This document shows, piece after piece, positions 1 to 6,762 of a stretch of DNA of 8,562 nucleotides; position 1 is the stretch's first letter, and each line of letters begins with the position of its first letter. The DNA is from Myxococcales bacterium. GTDB taxonomy: Bacteria > Myxococcota > Bradymonadia > UBA7976 > UBA1532. The notes beneath the pieces were generated by a model. The model was not told the origin of the DNA, made no database searches, and saw only the letters and a program-made list of their open reading frames with translations. Where the stretch lies: positions 1-8,562 of the forward strand of contig JAGQJJ010000129.1 of assembly GCA_020430675.1 (NCBI GenBank), written 5' to 3'. Made by a program: the position numbers and the translations under genes.

Positions 1-3000
1 TTCATCGGCGAGACCGGCAAGCTCGAACGCGTGCGGTGGGAGATCCAGGAGAACCTGCTCGTCGCCTACCGCAGCTACCCCCTGGTGCGCGGCAGCGAGG
101 CCCCCTCGACCGACGTCGCGTTCGACGGCAAGGAGAACCCCCTCGCCGCCTGGCCCATCGAGGCCCACGTCGACATCCTGCGCGAGTACAACTCGGCCAC
201 CGGCGAGCAGGGCAACGTCATCGTCGAAGACACGTCCGACCGCCTCTGGCACGAGCGTGACTACATCCGCGTCGACTGGTCGCAGAACCAGATCGTCAAC
301 TTCGACTTCATCGCGCCGATGGCCCAGGTCACGCAGGCTGCGTACTTCGTGCAGGAAGAGCAAGGCAAGGATCCCGCCTACGCCGCCGATGCCTTCTACC
401 GCGAAGAGACCGACGGCCACCTCAACTACTTCGACGTGCTCGGCAAGCTCTTTGTCGAGCCCGACATCGATGGCTGCATCTACACCTGGTGGGGCTTCGC
501 CGCCGAGGACTGCGCCTCGGCCGAGATCGAAGTGCGCACCTCATTCTCGAAGCTGCCGGCCAGGTCCACCTACGAGCCCTTCCACTACAGCGACCAATTG
601 ATGAGCCGTTTCGGCTACTTCCGCTCCGAGTACTTCACCTACGACGAACAGCGCGGCATCACCGACGCCGGCCGTCGCTACCTGATCAACCGCCATGACA
701 TCTTCGAGCGCAGCGTCGATGACGACGGCAACCCCATCCCGCTGCCCGAGCGCACGGTGCGCAGCGTGCCCTACTACCTGAGCGCCGCGTTCCCCGACGA
801 CCCGCTGCTGCAGGACGCCGCCGTCGCCACGATGGCGCAATGGAACACCGCGCTCAAAGACGGCCTCGCCGCCGCCGGGGTCACCGTCGGCGCCGATCCG
901 TTCGTGCTGTGCCATACCCCGGTGGTCGAAGGCGATCCCGATGCCTGCGGCAAAGCCGGCTTCGCGCCGCGCATGGGTGACCTGCGCTATAGCGCCCTGC
1001 ACTGGGTCGCCCCCGACACCCTCGAAGGCCTGCTCGGCTACGGCCCCTCGGCCGCCGATCCCATCACCGGCGAGATCATCTCCGGCAAAGCCTATATCTA
1101 CGGCGCCGCGGTCAGCACCTGGGCCACCTACGCCGTCGACGTGCTGCGCTACTTCAACGAGAAGCTCAAGCTGGGCCAGTTGGTGCGCGGCGAGCAGTTC
1201 CAGGAAGAGGTCGCCGCCCGCCTGACGGGCCGCGACCACATCGCGCGCCCCTCCTCGCGCCTTGATCGCGTGCCGATCGACCGCCCGATGCACCGCGAGC
1301 GCCGCCCGACGCGCCCGCAGGTCGACCGCGACGCCTTGCGCCCGTTCGACGCCGACGCCGTGCAGCGCCGCCTCGACACCGCCCGGGCCAACGGCGCCAG
1401 CGGCATGCTGCTCGGCGAAGAGGTCCGCCGCGGCCTCGCCGGCGCCTCGGGCAAGCGTTGGGAGGCGCTGAGCGACGACGAGCGCGACCGCCTCGATCCG
1501 ACCCGCGTGCTCAATCCGATCGCCATCAAGAAGCACATGGCCCGCCGCGCCACCGCCCGCGCCCGCACCGCCGACATGCCTGACATGATCGCGCCCGACA
1601 TCGCCGGCCTGGCCCAGAAATACCTTGAGCGCGAAGACTACGAGAACGTCTGGCGCGAGCTGCGCGCCGAGATCTTCGCCGCCACCGCCGAGCACGAGGT
1701 CGGCCATACCCTGGGCCTGCGCCACAACTTCCAGGGCAGCTATGACAGCCTCAACTACTTCGACCAGTACTGGAATCTGCGCGAAGAGACGCTGATCGAC
1801 GCCCAGACCGTCGGCGACATCTACCGCCTCACCGATCTCACGCCAACCCAGGACGCCGGTCTGATGCGCCAGAAGCAGTACAGCTCGATCATGGACTACG
1901 GCTACTCATGGCATAACGACAACAACGGCCTCGGCAAGTACGACGCCGCCGCCATCGTCTTCGGCTACACCTCGGGCAGCTACGTCGCCAACCCCGACCG
2001 CTGCGCCACCTACCCGCACGAGATCGTCGGCAGCCGCTGCCTCGCCAACCAGCCCGGCCTGGTGCCGGTCTTCAAGAAGCACAGCGCCGACCTCGGCCGC
2101 GCCGGCCAGATCCTGACGCAGACCGAAGATGGCTTCAGCTACGATGACTCGGGCCTGCCTTCGATCACCGCGCTTGAACGCTATCACTACACGACCATCG
2201 CCCGCGCCTTCCCCAGCCTCGACGACCTGAGCGACGCCGGCCGCGAGTACATGCCCTACCCCGAGTACCTCGAAGAGAAAGAGGCCAACCCCACCGACCG
2301 TCCGGTGCGCGTGCCGTTCCTGTTCTGCTCCGACGAATGGGAAGGCGGCCTCGTGAGCTGCCATGTCTTCGATCAGGGCGCCGATCCCTTCGAGATCGCG
2401 CGCAGCCACATCGACGACTACCGCGCCTACTATCCCTTCGTGAACTACCGGCGCGATCGGCCCTTCTTCGACATCTGGTACCCGCTGATCGACTACTACT
2501 ATTATGACTTCCTGCCTCTGAGCGACATCTTCCAGAGCTGGTACGTGGCGCCCTATGGCTTCGACCCGCTCTTCGATCGCGTCTACGATCTGGCCATCAA
2601 CAGCGGCTTCAACCTGCTCGCCGAGGTCATGGCGACGCCGCCCTACGGCCGCTGGTGCCAGGGCACAAACGGCTCGCTCATCCACCTGAGCGAAGAGCCC
2701 GAACTGCAAGGCAACGAGCGCCCCGACCCCGAGTGCGAGACGGGCGAGACGCTCTACATGGAGCCCGGCGTCGGCCGCCGCCGCTTCAGCATCTACGATG
2801 ACCAGGCGGGCTACAACTTCCCCTTCAAACCCCTCGAAGCCGGCCATTACTGGGCCACGCTCGCCGCCGTCTGGGCCATCACCGACCCCGACGCCTATAT
2901 TCTGGGCGTTGACGGCGACGCCGGCACCTATGCCATCAGCTTCTATGACTGGTTCCCCGAAGAGTTCGAGGGCCTGATGGACGACCTGCTGGCCAAGAAC

Positions 3001-4242
3001 TACCCGACCTTCGCGCCCGTCGCGGTGCCCACCGGCGAGACCTCGCCGCAGGGCTTCCCGACCCTCTCGCTGCGCTACAACCCGCCCGCGCCGCTCTATG
3101 ATGTGGCCTCGGGCGGCTATTTCGACCCCGAGACCGGCGCTTCGTCGGGCCCCTTCCGCGGTGGTCCGGTCGGCCTCTGCGAACCCTGCGAAGCCAACGC
3201 CGACTGCGCCGGCTTCACCGGCTTCCTCGGCGGCAGCTATTGCCAGCCGCTCGGCGATGACCAGGTCTGCCTGCGCGACTGCACCAACGGCGGCGACACC
3301 TGCCCCGACGGCACCGTCTGCCAAGCCGGCAACTGCGTGCCCAGCGATGGCGACTGCGCGCCCTTCATCGGCGCCTGCGATGGCGAGCATCCTTTCGGCG
3401 CCTGCGATGTGGGCACCTGCGTCGACAACGAATGCCTCGACCCCGCCGCGCGCCCGCTGGTCGAGACCGATCCCACCTTTGCCATGGCCACCGACATCCT
3501 CTGGTATGGCTTCATCTTCACCACCGCCTCGTACAGCACGCGCTTCAACGACCAGCTCAACGTCTTCCGCCCGGGCAGCGACGCCGAAGTCCAGCTTGAA
3601 GACCCGCAGGCCGCCGAACGCTACGTGTTCACCGACCCGCTCTCGGGCGTGGCCTACGCCGCCATCCAGCCGCGTTGCGAAGCCGTCGCCGGCGGCTCGG
3701 CCGGCCTGTGCTCGCCCTGCACCGAAGACGCCGACTGCGTGGGTCATACCGGTTTCCTCGGCGGCACCTACTGCCAGCCCATCGTCGAGGACGGCGACAC
3801 CTTCTGCCTGCAGGACTGCACCGACGACCCGAGCCTCTGCGGCGCTGGCGAAGAATGCGATGACATCGGCAACTGCGTGCCCACCAACGGCGCCTGCGGC
3901 CTGCCCAAGCTCTGCAGCCAAAGCTTCCCGCTCGGCAGCTGCCCCGATGGCTTCACCTGCTACCAGGGCGAATGCCGCGAGCCGTTCACGCCCACCGCGC
4001 ATTGCCAGTACCAGGTCGACCGCGACACCGGCGGCGTGCAGCTCATCAAGAAGGCGCAAGAGCTCGCCGACAACTACGACCGCGCCATGCGCGCCTGGTA
4101 CGAGTTCGACGCGGACGCCGACCCCGAAGAAGACGACCGCCTCGCCAGCCTCTACTTCCGCGCGCGCTATCGGCTGACCAACCACGTCGACCTGATCGAG
4201 ACGCTGATCGCCAGCTACGCCATCTTCGGCCGCGTCTACTGA
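1..4242 (+). CDS. Giant zinc-dependent metalloprotease (metzincin), 5' end outside the window
   Basis: The reading frame is open from base 1 and ends at TGA 4240-4242, so this is the C-terminal 1413 residues of a longer protein; its true start and any signal peptide lie upstream. Numbering from the window edge, HEVGHTLGLRHN at 565-576 gives the zinc site HExxHxxGxxH (H565, H569, H575, catalytic E566). SIMDY with Met631 is the metzincin Met-turn. The surrounding sequence resembles the DUF5117/DUF4953 (Met-zincin) family, which are probably secreted or surface proteases. A basic, charged stretch lies at about 405-525, before the active site. Two cysteine-rich modules (about 1058-1119 and 1235-1299) interrupt the C-terminal region. 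The segment between them carries a conserved-looking ILWYGFIFTTASYSTRFNDQ stretch, and a helical tail follows. Substrate is unknown. It appears transcribed alone: the next plus-strand gene begins 182 bases on. The zinc-protease call is firm; the exact family name is from memory. Confidence 0.9.
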   Translation, partial: FIGETGKLERVRWEIQENLLVAYRSYPLVRGSEAPSTDVAFDGKENPLAAWPIEAHVDILREYNSATGEQGNVIVEDTSDRLWHERDYIRVDWSQNQIVNFDFIAPMAQVTQAAYFVQEEQGKDPAYAADAFYREETDGHLNYFDVLGKLFVEPDIDGCIYTWWGFAAEDCASAEIEVRTSFSKLPARSTYEPFHYSDQLMSRFGYFRSEYFTYDEQRGITDAGRRYLINRHDIFERSVDDDGNPIPLPERTVRSVPYYLSAAFPDDPLLQDAAVATMAQWNTALKDGLAAAGVTVGADPFVLCHTPVVEGDPDACGKAGFAPRMGDLRYSALHWVAPDTLEGLLGYGPSAADPITGEIISGKAYIYGAAVSTWATYAVDVLRYFNEKLKLGQLVRGEQFQEEVAARLTGRDHIARPSSRLDRVPIDRPMHRERRPTRPQVDRDALRPFDADAVQRRLDTARANGASGMLLGEEVRRGLAGASGKRWEALSDDERDRLDPTRVLNPIAIKKHMARRATARARTADMPDMIAPDIAGLAQKYLEREDYENVWRELRAEIFAATAEHEVGHTLGLRHNFQGSYDSLNYFDQYWNLREETLIDAQTVGDIYRLTDLTPTQDAGLMRQKQYSSIMDYGYSWHNDNNGLGKYDAAAIVFGYTSGSYVANPDRCATYPHEIVGSRCLANQPGLVPVFKKHSADLGRAGQILTQTEDGFSYDDSGLPSITALERYHYTTIARAFPSLDDLSDAGREYMPYPEYLEEKEANPTDRPVRVPFLFCSDEWEGGLVSCHVFDQGADPFEIARSHIDDYRAYYPFVNYRRDRPFFDIWYPLIDYYYYDFLPLSDIFQSWYVAPYGFDPLFDRVYDLAINSGFNLLAEVMATPPYGRWCQGTNGSLIHLSEEPELQGNERPDPECETGETLYMEPGVGRRRFSIYDDQAGYNFPFKPLEAGHYWATLAAVWAITDPDAYILGVDGDAGTYAISFYDWFPEEFEGLMDDLLAKNYPTFAPVAVPTGETSPQGFPTLSLRYNPPAPLYDVASGGYFDPETGASSGPFRGGPVGLCEPCEANADCAGFTGFLGGSYCQPLGDDQVCLRDCTNGGDTCPDGTVCQAGNCVPSDGDCAPFIGACDGEHPFGACDVGTCVDNECLDPAARPLVETDPTFAMATDILWYGFIFTTASYSTRFNDQLNVFRPGSDAEVQLEDPQAAERYVFTDPLSGVAYAAIQPRCEAVAGGSAGLCSPCTEDADCVGHTGFLGGTYCQPIVEDGDTFCLQDCTDDPSLCGAGEECDDIGNCVPTNGACGLPKLCSQSFPLGSCPDGFTCYQGECREPFTPTAHCQYQVDRDTGGVQLIKKAQELADNYDRAMRAWYEFDADADPEEDDRLASLYFRARYRLTNHVDLIETLIASYAIFGRVY
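3172..3357 (+). repeat. Cysteine-rich module 1 within the metalloprotease
   Basis: This segment encodes about 62 residues with nine cysteines, opening GLCEPC and ending CVPSDGDC. It shares with module 2 the pattern GLCxPCxxxADCxGxTGFLGGxYCQP, then CLxDC, then xNCVP. Such small disulfide-rich modules are common in secreted myxobacterial proteins and suggest an extracytoplasmic location. A further cysteine-containing stretch (APFIGACDG to ECLDP) follows directly. Confidence 0.8.
3703..3897 (+). repeat. Cysteine-rich module 2 within the metalloprotease
   Basis: This encodes about 65 residues, opening GLCSPC and ending CVPTNGAC. It is a diverged copy of module 1: the TGFLGG-YCQP core is nearly the same in protein and DNA, while the acidic loop after it differs. 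Like module 1 it is followed by a second short cysteine-containing unit (LCSQSFPLGSC to GECREP). The paired order suggests that the whole two-part block was duplicated. Confidence 0.8.
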
Positions 4243-4245
4243 CCC

Positions 4246-4260
4246 ACCGCGCGCCGCGGT
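4246..4260 (+). terminator. Possible weak terminator hairpin after the metalloprotease
   Basis: ACCGCG and CGCGGT form a perfect 6-bp stem with a 3-base loop, starting three bases after the TGA. No T-tract follows, so it is not a classical intrinsic terminator. It may only stall polymerase or protect the RNA end. Confidence 0.3.
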
Positions 4261-4343
4261 CACTCATCACCGACCGGCCATCGCGCCGCCCGCGCGCCAA
4301 AGCCCAACTCCCACCACAAGCCTCGCATTCGCCGAGAATCGCC

Positions 4344-4372
4344 TTGCGTCCGGCGGTCGCCTCGACTATTCA
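4344..4372 (+). promoter_or_regulatory. Possible sigma-70-type promoter of the replication-relaxation-like gene
   Basis: TTGCGT at 4344-4349 and TATTCA at 4367-4372 are separated by 17 bases. The -35 box is fair; the -10 box matches TATAAT only in its first three bases. Transcription would start near 4379, giving a leader of about 45 bases. The -10 box overlaps the left arm of the inverted repeat at 4368-4404. This is a weak match in GC-rich DNA and is offered mainly because of that overlap. Confidence 0.25.
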
Positions 4373-4404
4373 CGGGGTTAGCACGCCCGCTTCACCCCGT
4401 GAAT
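4368..4404. promoter_or_regulatory. Perfect 11-bp inverted repeat, possible operator
   Basis: ATTCACGGGGT at 4368-4378 is the exact reverse complement of ACCCCGTGAAT at 4394-4404, with a 15-base gap. The dyad ends 20 bases before the ATG at 4425 and overlaps a possible -10 box. It could be a repressor operator, perhaps autoregulatory because the downstream protein has a winged helix. It could instead be an RNA hairpin in the leader. The repeat itself is certain; its role is inferred. Confidence 0.55.
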
Positions 4405-4424
4405 TGCGCTCCCGAGGCCCCGAG

Positions 4425-5291
4425 ATGGCTCGATCCCGCTTCCGCCGCCCCGACGATGCGCTGCCGCCGCTGCGGTGGACGCCGCGCGACGACGCGATCC
4501 TCGCCGACGTCGCCCGCCTCGGCCACTGCCTCATCGAGCACCTCCAGGCGCTGCACTTCCCGTCGTACAAGACCGCCGCGGAGCGGGCCATGAAGCTGTT
4601 CCACCATGGCTACCTGGCCCGCGCGCCGCTGCCCGCCGAACGCGGCCAGCCGACCATGGTGCATACCCTGGCGCCCGGCGGCGTAGCGCACCTCGCCAAC
4701 GCCGGCGTGCCCTCCACCGTTCCTGCCCCGCTGTCCGTCGAAGCCCTGCGCCATGCCCTGGACGTGACCGCGGCGGTGGTCGCCTTCCTCGCCGCCAGCC
4801 CGCCATCCGGCACCGTCGTGCGGTTCATCGACCGCACGCTCGCCCCACTCCGCGACGGCGGCGCGATCCGCCCCGACGCCGCGGTGTTGATCGAGACGCC
4901 GACCCGCCGCATGCGCCGCCTCGTCCTGCTTGACATCGACCGGCCCGACGCACCGGAAGCCCTCGCCCAGCGGGTGCAAGCCTGGCTCGCCTGGACGCGG
5001 CAACCGCCCCCCGCGCTCGAAGCGTGGATCGGCGCCCTGCTGACCGCGCACGCCGTGCCCGCCGACTCGGTGCGCGCGCAACTCTCGCTCGCCTGGCTGG
5101 GTGGGGGATCCGACCGGCTGGCGCAGATCGCGACGACGCTGCGCCAGGCCGGCGCCGCCCGCCTCATCTATCTGGCCGATCTGGAAGCGCTGGTCGCGCA
5201 GGGCGGCTTCGCGCCGCTCTGGCAGCGGGCCGACGCCCTCGGGACCGGTCGGCCGCTGGTCAGCGTGCTGGGAGACGCCGGGCGCCGGTGA
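4425..5291 (+). CDS. Replication-relaxation-like winged-helix protein
   Basis: This encodes a 288-residue cytoplasmic protein. The ATG at 4425 is chosen because GAGG (4414-4417) lies seven bases upstream and the winged-helix pattern begins soon after. Residues about 20-90 look like a winged helix-turn-helix: RDDAILADVARLG, then FPSYKTAAERAMKLFHHGYL, then HTLAPGGVAHLA as the wing. This order is typical of the replication-relaxation family (Replic_Relax), named from plasmid replication proteins. The C-terminal half has RPDA (P150, D151) and LLDIDRP (D170, D172), matching the family's degenerate PD-(D/E)xK-like core. The usual lysine is not evident, so it may bind DNA without cutting it. No rep, par or conjugation gene is nearby. 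It converges on the TPR gene. The family call is by pattern; a plain transcriptional regulator is the alternative. Confidence 0.75.
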   Translation: MARSRFRRPDDALPPLRWTPRDDAILADVARLGHCLIEHLQALHFPSYKTAAERAMKLFHHGYLARAPLPAERGQPTMVHTLAPGGVAHLANAGVPSTVPAPLSVEALRHALDVTAAVVAFLAASPPSGTVVRFIDRTLAPLRDGGAIRPDAAVLIETPTRRMRRLVLLDIDRPDAPEALAQRVQAWLAWTRQPPPALEAWIGALLTAHAVPADSVRAQLSLAWLGGGSDRLAQIATTLRQAGAARLIYLADLEALVAQGGFAPLWQRADALGTGRPLVSVLGDAGRR

Positions 5292-5301
5292 ACCCGCCGG
5301 C
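5284..5301. terminator. Small hairpin spanning two convergent stop codons
   Basis: GCCGG (5284-5288) and CCGGC (5297-5301) form a 5-bp stem with an 8-base loop. It covers the TGA of the plus-strand gene and reaches the first base of the minus-strand stop. It could act in both directions, but it is short and has no T-tract. Confidence 0.25.
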
Positions 5302-6494
5302 TACTTGTCGAGAGCCAGCGCCGTCAGGTGATAGCGCGCCGCTTCGACCAGCGCACCCACCTTGCCCACCGCAACCTTGCGCCACAACGCGATCGCGGTC
5401 TTCGGCTCGCCTTCGATCTCGGCGATGAGCGCGTCGCGCTGCCACGCCCACTCGGGCTGGAAGAAGTGCGTGTTCACCCGGCTGAGCCCGTTCGAATCGC
5501 GCTCCCAGCCATCGATCATCGTGTTGATCGCCTCGTCGTACCGGCCCGAGACATCATAGGTCGCCGCGAGGCCCATATACGACCAGGCGCCATCCGGGCA
5601 GGCTTCGATCGCGTCGCGATACAGCCGCTCGGCGTCCTCATAGGCCCCCTGCAACATCAAGAGCTCGGCCAGGTTCGACAACGCGATGCTCTGGCTGCGG
5701 TCATTGGCCGCGGGCGACGAGAGCACGGCTTCAAACTGCGCCTCGGCAGCGTCCAGGTCGTGCTTCATATAAAACGCCGTGCCCAGGTTGTTGAGCGCCG
5801 CCGCGTGCGTCGGGTCGAGCCGCAGCGCCTCATCAAACGCGGCGATCGCGTCGTCGAACTCGGCCGCCTGCAACAACACGTAGCCCAACGCCGCATAGCC
5901 GTCCGGCGCCGCCGGCGCGCGGCGAATCAGCGCGCGCGCGTCCTTCTCGGCGCGGGTGAACTCGCCCGACATGGCCGACATCTCAGCCGAGAGCGCGAGG
6001 TGCATCTGCAGGCGCTGCTCCAGTGGCTGATGATGCTGCCACGCCATGGGCGACGTGCGACCCGCCTCGACCGCCCGCGCCAGCGCCTTGACCAGACGGT
6101 GCTCGGCCAGCGCCGCGTGATGCACATTGCCCGAGCGCGCGGCGACAAAAGCGATGCGCTCCAGCAGCACCGTCGTCTCGGCCGCCTGGGGGATCGCAGC
6201 GACCCCCTCGCTCCAGACCGCCAGCGCCTGCTCCGGCTCACCCGCGCGCAAATGCACGTCGCCGGCGCGCATCCACCACATCGCGGGCTGATCGCTCACC
6301 CGCGCCGCCGCCTCGAACGCGGCCGACGCGGCGGCCACCTCGCCGGCGTGCATCGCCGCAAAGCCCTTGCGGGCGAGCGCGCCCACATCGTCGGCGGGCG
6401 TTGGCGCCGCCGTGGCGGCAAAAGCGGTCAATACCAGCCCCATCGCGGCCAGCAACCCGACGGGCAACCGATTGCGAAGTGTTTGACGTCGCAT
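5301..6494 (-). CDS. Exported TPR-repeat protein
   Basis: This encodes 397 residues ending at TAG (complement of 5301-5303). The N-terminus is a Sec signal peptide: MRRQTLRNR, a hydrophobic stretch (LLAAMGLVLTAFA), and a likely signal peptidase I site around ATAA-PTPADD. No lipobox cysteine is present, so a soluble periplasmic protein is expected. Helical repeats fill the rest. A divergent pair lies near 35-105, and a clear TPR array spans about 195-330, including the canonical YAALGYVLLQAAEFDDAIAA and LNNLGTAFYMKHDLDAAEAQ. TPRs act as scaffolds for protein contacts; no partner is evident here. The start at 6494 has GGAGGG immediately upstream, though only three bases away. An ATG five codons earlier (6509) is in frame and has a poor ribosome site. 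The gene is divergent from the comM-like gene and shares its control region. Confidence 0.85.
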   Translation of the reverse strand: MRRQTLRNRLPVGLLAAMGLVLTAFAATAAPTPADDVGALARKGFAAMHAGEVAAASAAFEAAARVSDQPAMWWMRAGDVHLRAGEPEQALAVWSEGVAAIPQAAETTVLLERIAFVAARSGNVHHAALAEHRLVKALARAVEAGRTSPMAWQHHQPLEQRLQMHLALSAEMSAMSGEFTRAEKDARALIRRAPAAPDGYAALGYVLLQAAEFDDAIAAFDEALRLDPTHAAALNNLGTAFYMKHDLDAAEAQFEAVLSSPAANDRSQSIALSNLAELLMLQGAYEDAERLYRDAIEACPDGAWSYMGLAATYDVSGRYDEAINTMIDGWERDSNGLSRVNTHFFQPEWAWQRDALIAEIEGEPKTAIALWRKVAVGKVGALVEAARYHLTALALDK

Positions 6495-6497
6495 GAT

Positions 6498-6503
6498 CCC
6501 TCC
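6498..6503 (-). promoter_or_regulatory. Ribosome binding site of the TPR gene
   Basis: GGAGGG reads on the minus strand, three bases before the ATG at 6494. The spacing is shorter than ideal. It still favours this ATG over the one at 6509, which would place the motif inside the gene. Confidence 0.5.
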
Positions 6504-6595
6504 GCGCATCCAGGTTCACCGATCCAGCACTGCCCAAGGATGACGCCCCATTCGGGCTGGCGGTTGCAAGCCCCCTGATCGCCGAATTCCGCACT

Positions 6596-6638
6596 CAGGT
6601 GTCCAGGTCGTGCAGATTCTGGACGACCTGGACACTTG
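6596..6638. promoter_or_regulatory. 43-bp near-perfect palindrome, candidate activator site
   Basis: The dyad is centred on T6617 and 19 of 21 positions pair; the mismatches are 6598/6636 and 6612/6622. The stretch 6599-6611 pairs perfectly with 6623-6635. It contains four hexamers at exact 9-bp steps: GTCCAG (6601), GTGCAG (6610), CTGGAC (6619) and CTGGAC (6628), the first two facing left and the last two right. This looks like paired binding sites for a multimeric regulator. It lies about 100 bp before the predicted sigma-54 start and about 100 bp from the TPR gene's start, so it could serve either. No T-tract follows, which argues against a terminator. Confidence 0.7.
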
Positions 6639-6689
6639 CCTGCAAAGCAGAAGCATACTCAACCGCCTGAATACAAATGGTTTTATTCA

Positions 6690-6706
6690 TTGGCACGCCG
6701 AATGCT
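6690..6706 (+). promoter_or_regulatory. Sigma-54 (-24/-12) promoter for the comM-like gene
   Basis: TTGGCACG (6690-6697), four bases, then ATGCT (6702-6706) matches the sigma-54 consensus TTGGCACG-N4-TTGCW with one mismatch. The invariant GG (6692-6693) and GC (6704-6705) are 10 bases apart, as required. Transcription would start about 12 bases on, near 6717, giving a leader of about 46 bases. The AT-rich stretch 6671-6690 just upstream stands out from the GC-rich surroundings and could favour DNA bending. Such promoters depend on an AAA+ enhancer-binding protein. Confidence 0.6.
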
Positions 6707-6722
6707 TAACCGAGACCCAACC

Positions 6723-6743
6723 GGCCCGCACCACATGCGGGCC
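6723..6743 (+). promoter_or_regulatory. Leader hairpin upstream of the comM-like gene
   Basis: GGCCCGCA (6723-6730) and TGCGGGCC (6736-6743) form a perfect 8-bp GC-rich stem with loop CCACA. If transcription starts near 6717, the hairpin sits at the very 5' end of the message, eight bases before the ribosome site. It could protect the RNA from decay. No T-tract follows it. Confidence 0.55.
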
Positions 6744-6750
6744 AGCGCAG

Positions 6751-6756
6751 AAGGGG
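6751..6756 (+). promoter_or_regulatory. Ribosome binding site that fixes the TTG start
   Basis: AAGGGG lies six bases before TTG 6763. Translation from there gives MLATVISGAVLGIEGY, the normal opening of YifB/ComM proteins. The frame is open back to GTG 6610, but that would add 51 unrelated residues and would read through the palindrome and the promoter. Confidence 0.65.
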
Positions 6757-6762
6757 TCCGCT

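Noticed and set aside
1906..4263. A 785-codon open frame on the minus strand, antisense to the metalloprotease
   Set aside because: It is Ala/Gly/Val-rich and has no recognisable motif. Such shadows are expected opposite a GC-rich gene, and the plus strand has a full metzincin site. The same applies to the minus frame at 541-1725.
3972..4424. Upstream extension of the replication-relaxation-like frame
   Set aside because: The extension overlaps the end of the metalloprotease, is Arg/Pro/Ala-rich and runs through the inverted repeat. ATG 4425 has a well-spaced GAGG.
5751..5763. A 13-base match to 6601-6613 (GTCCAGGTCGTGC) inside the TPR gene
   Set aside because: It encodes ordinary TPR residues, lacks the rest of the dyad, and one such match is expected by chance in a GC-rich window of this size.
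5328..6578. A 416-codon plus-strand frame opposite the TPR gene
   Set aside because: It is Arg/His/Gln-rich with no motif, while the minus strand encodes a signal peptide and canonical TPRs.
6671..6690. Possible IHF site between the dyad and the sigma-54 promoter
   Set aside because: The stretch is AT-rich, but the best alignment I found to the IHF consensus has several mismatches, so only the AT-richness is claimed.
6610..6762. N-terminal extension of the ComM-like protein from GTG 6610
   Set aside because: It adds 51 residues unlike the family, starts inside the palindrome and spans the sigma-54 element and leader hairpin. TTG 6763 gives the normal family N-terminus.
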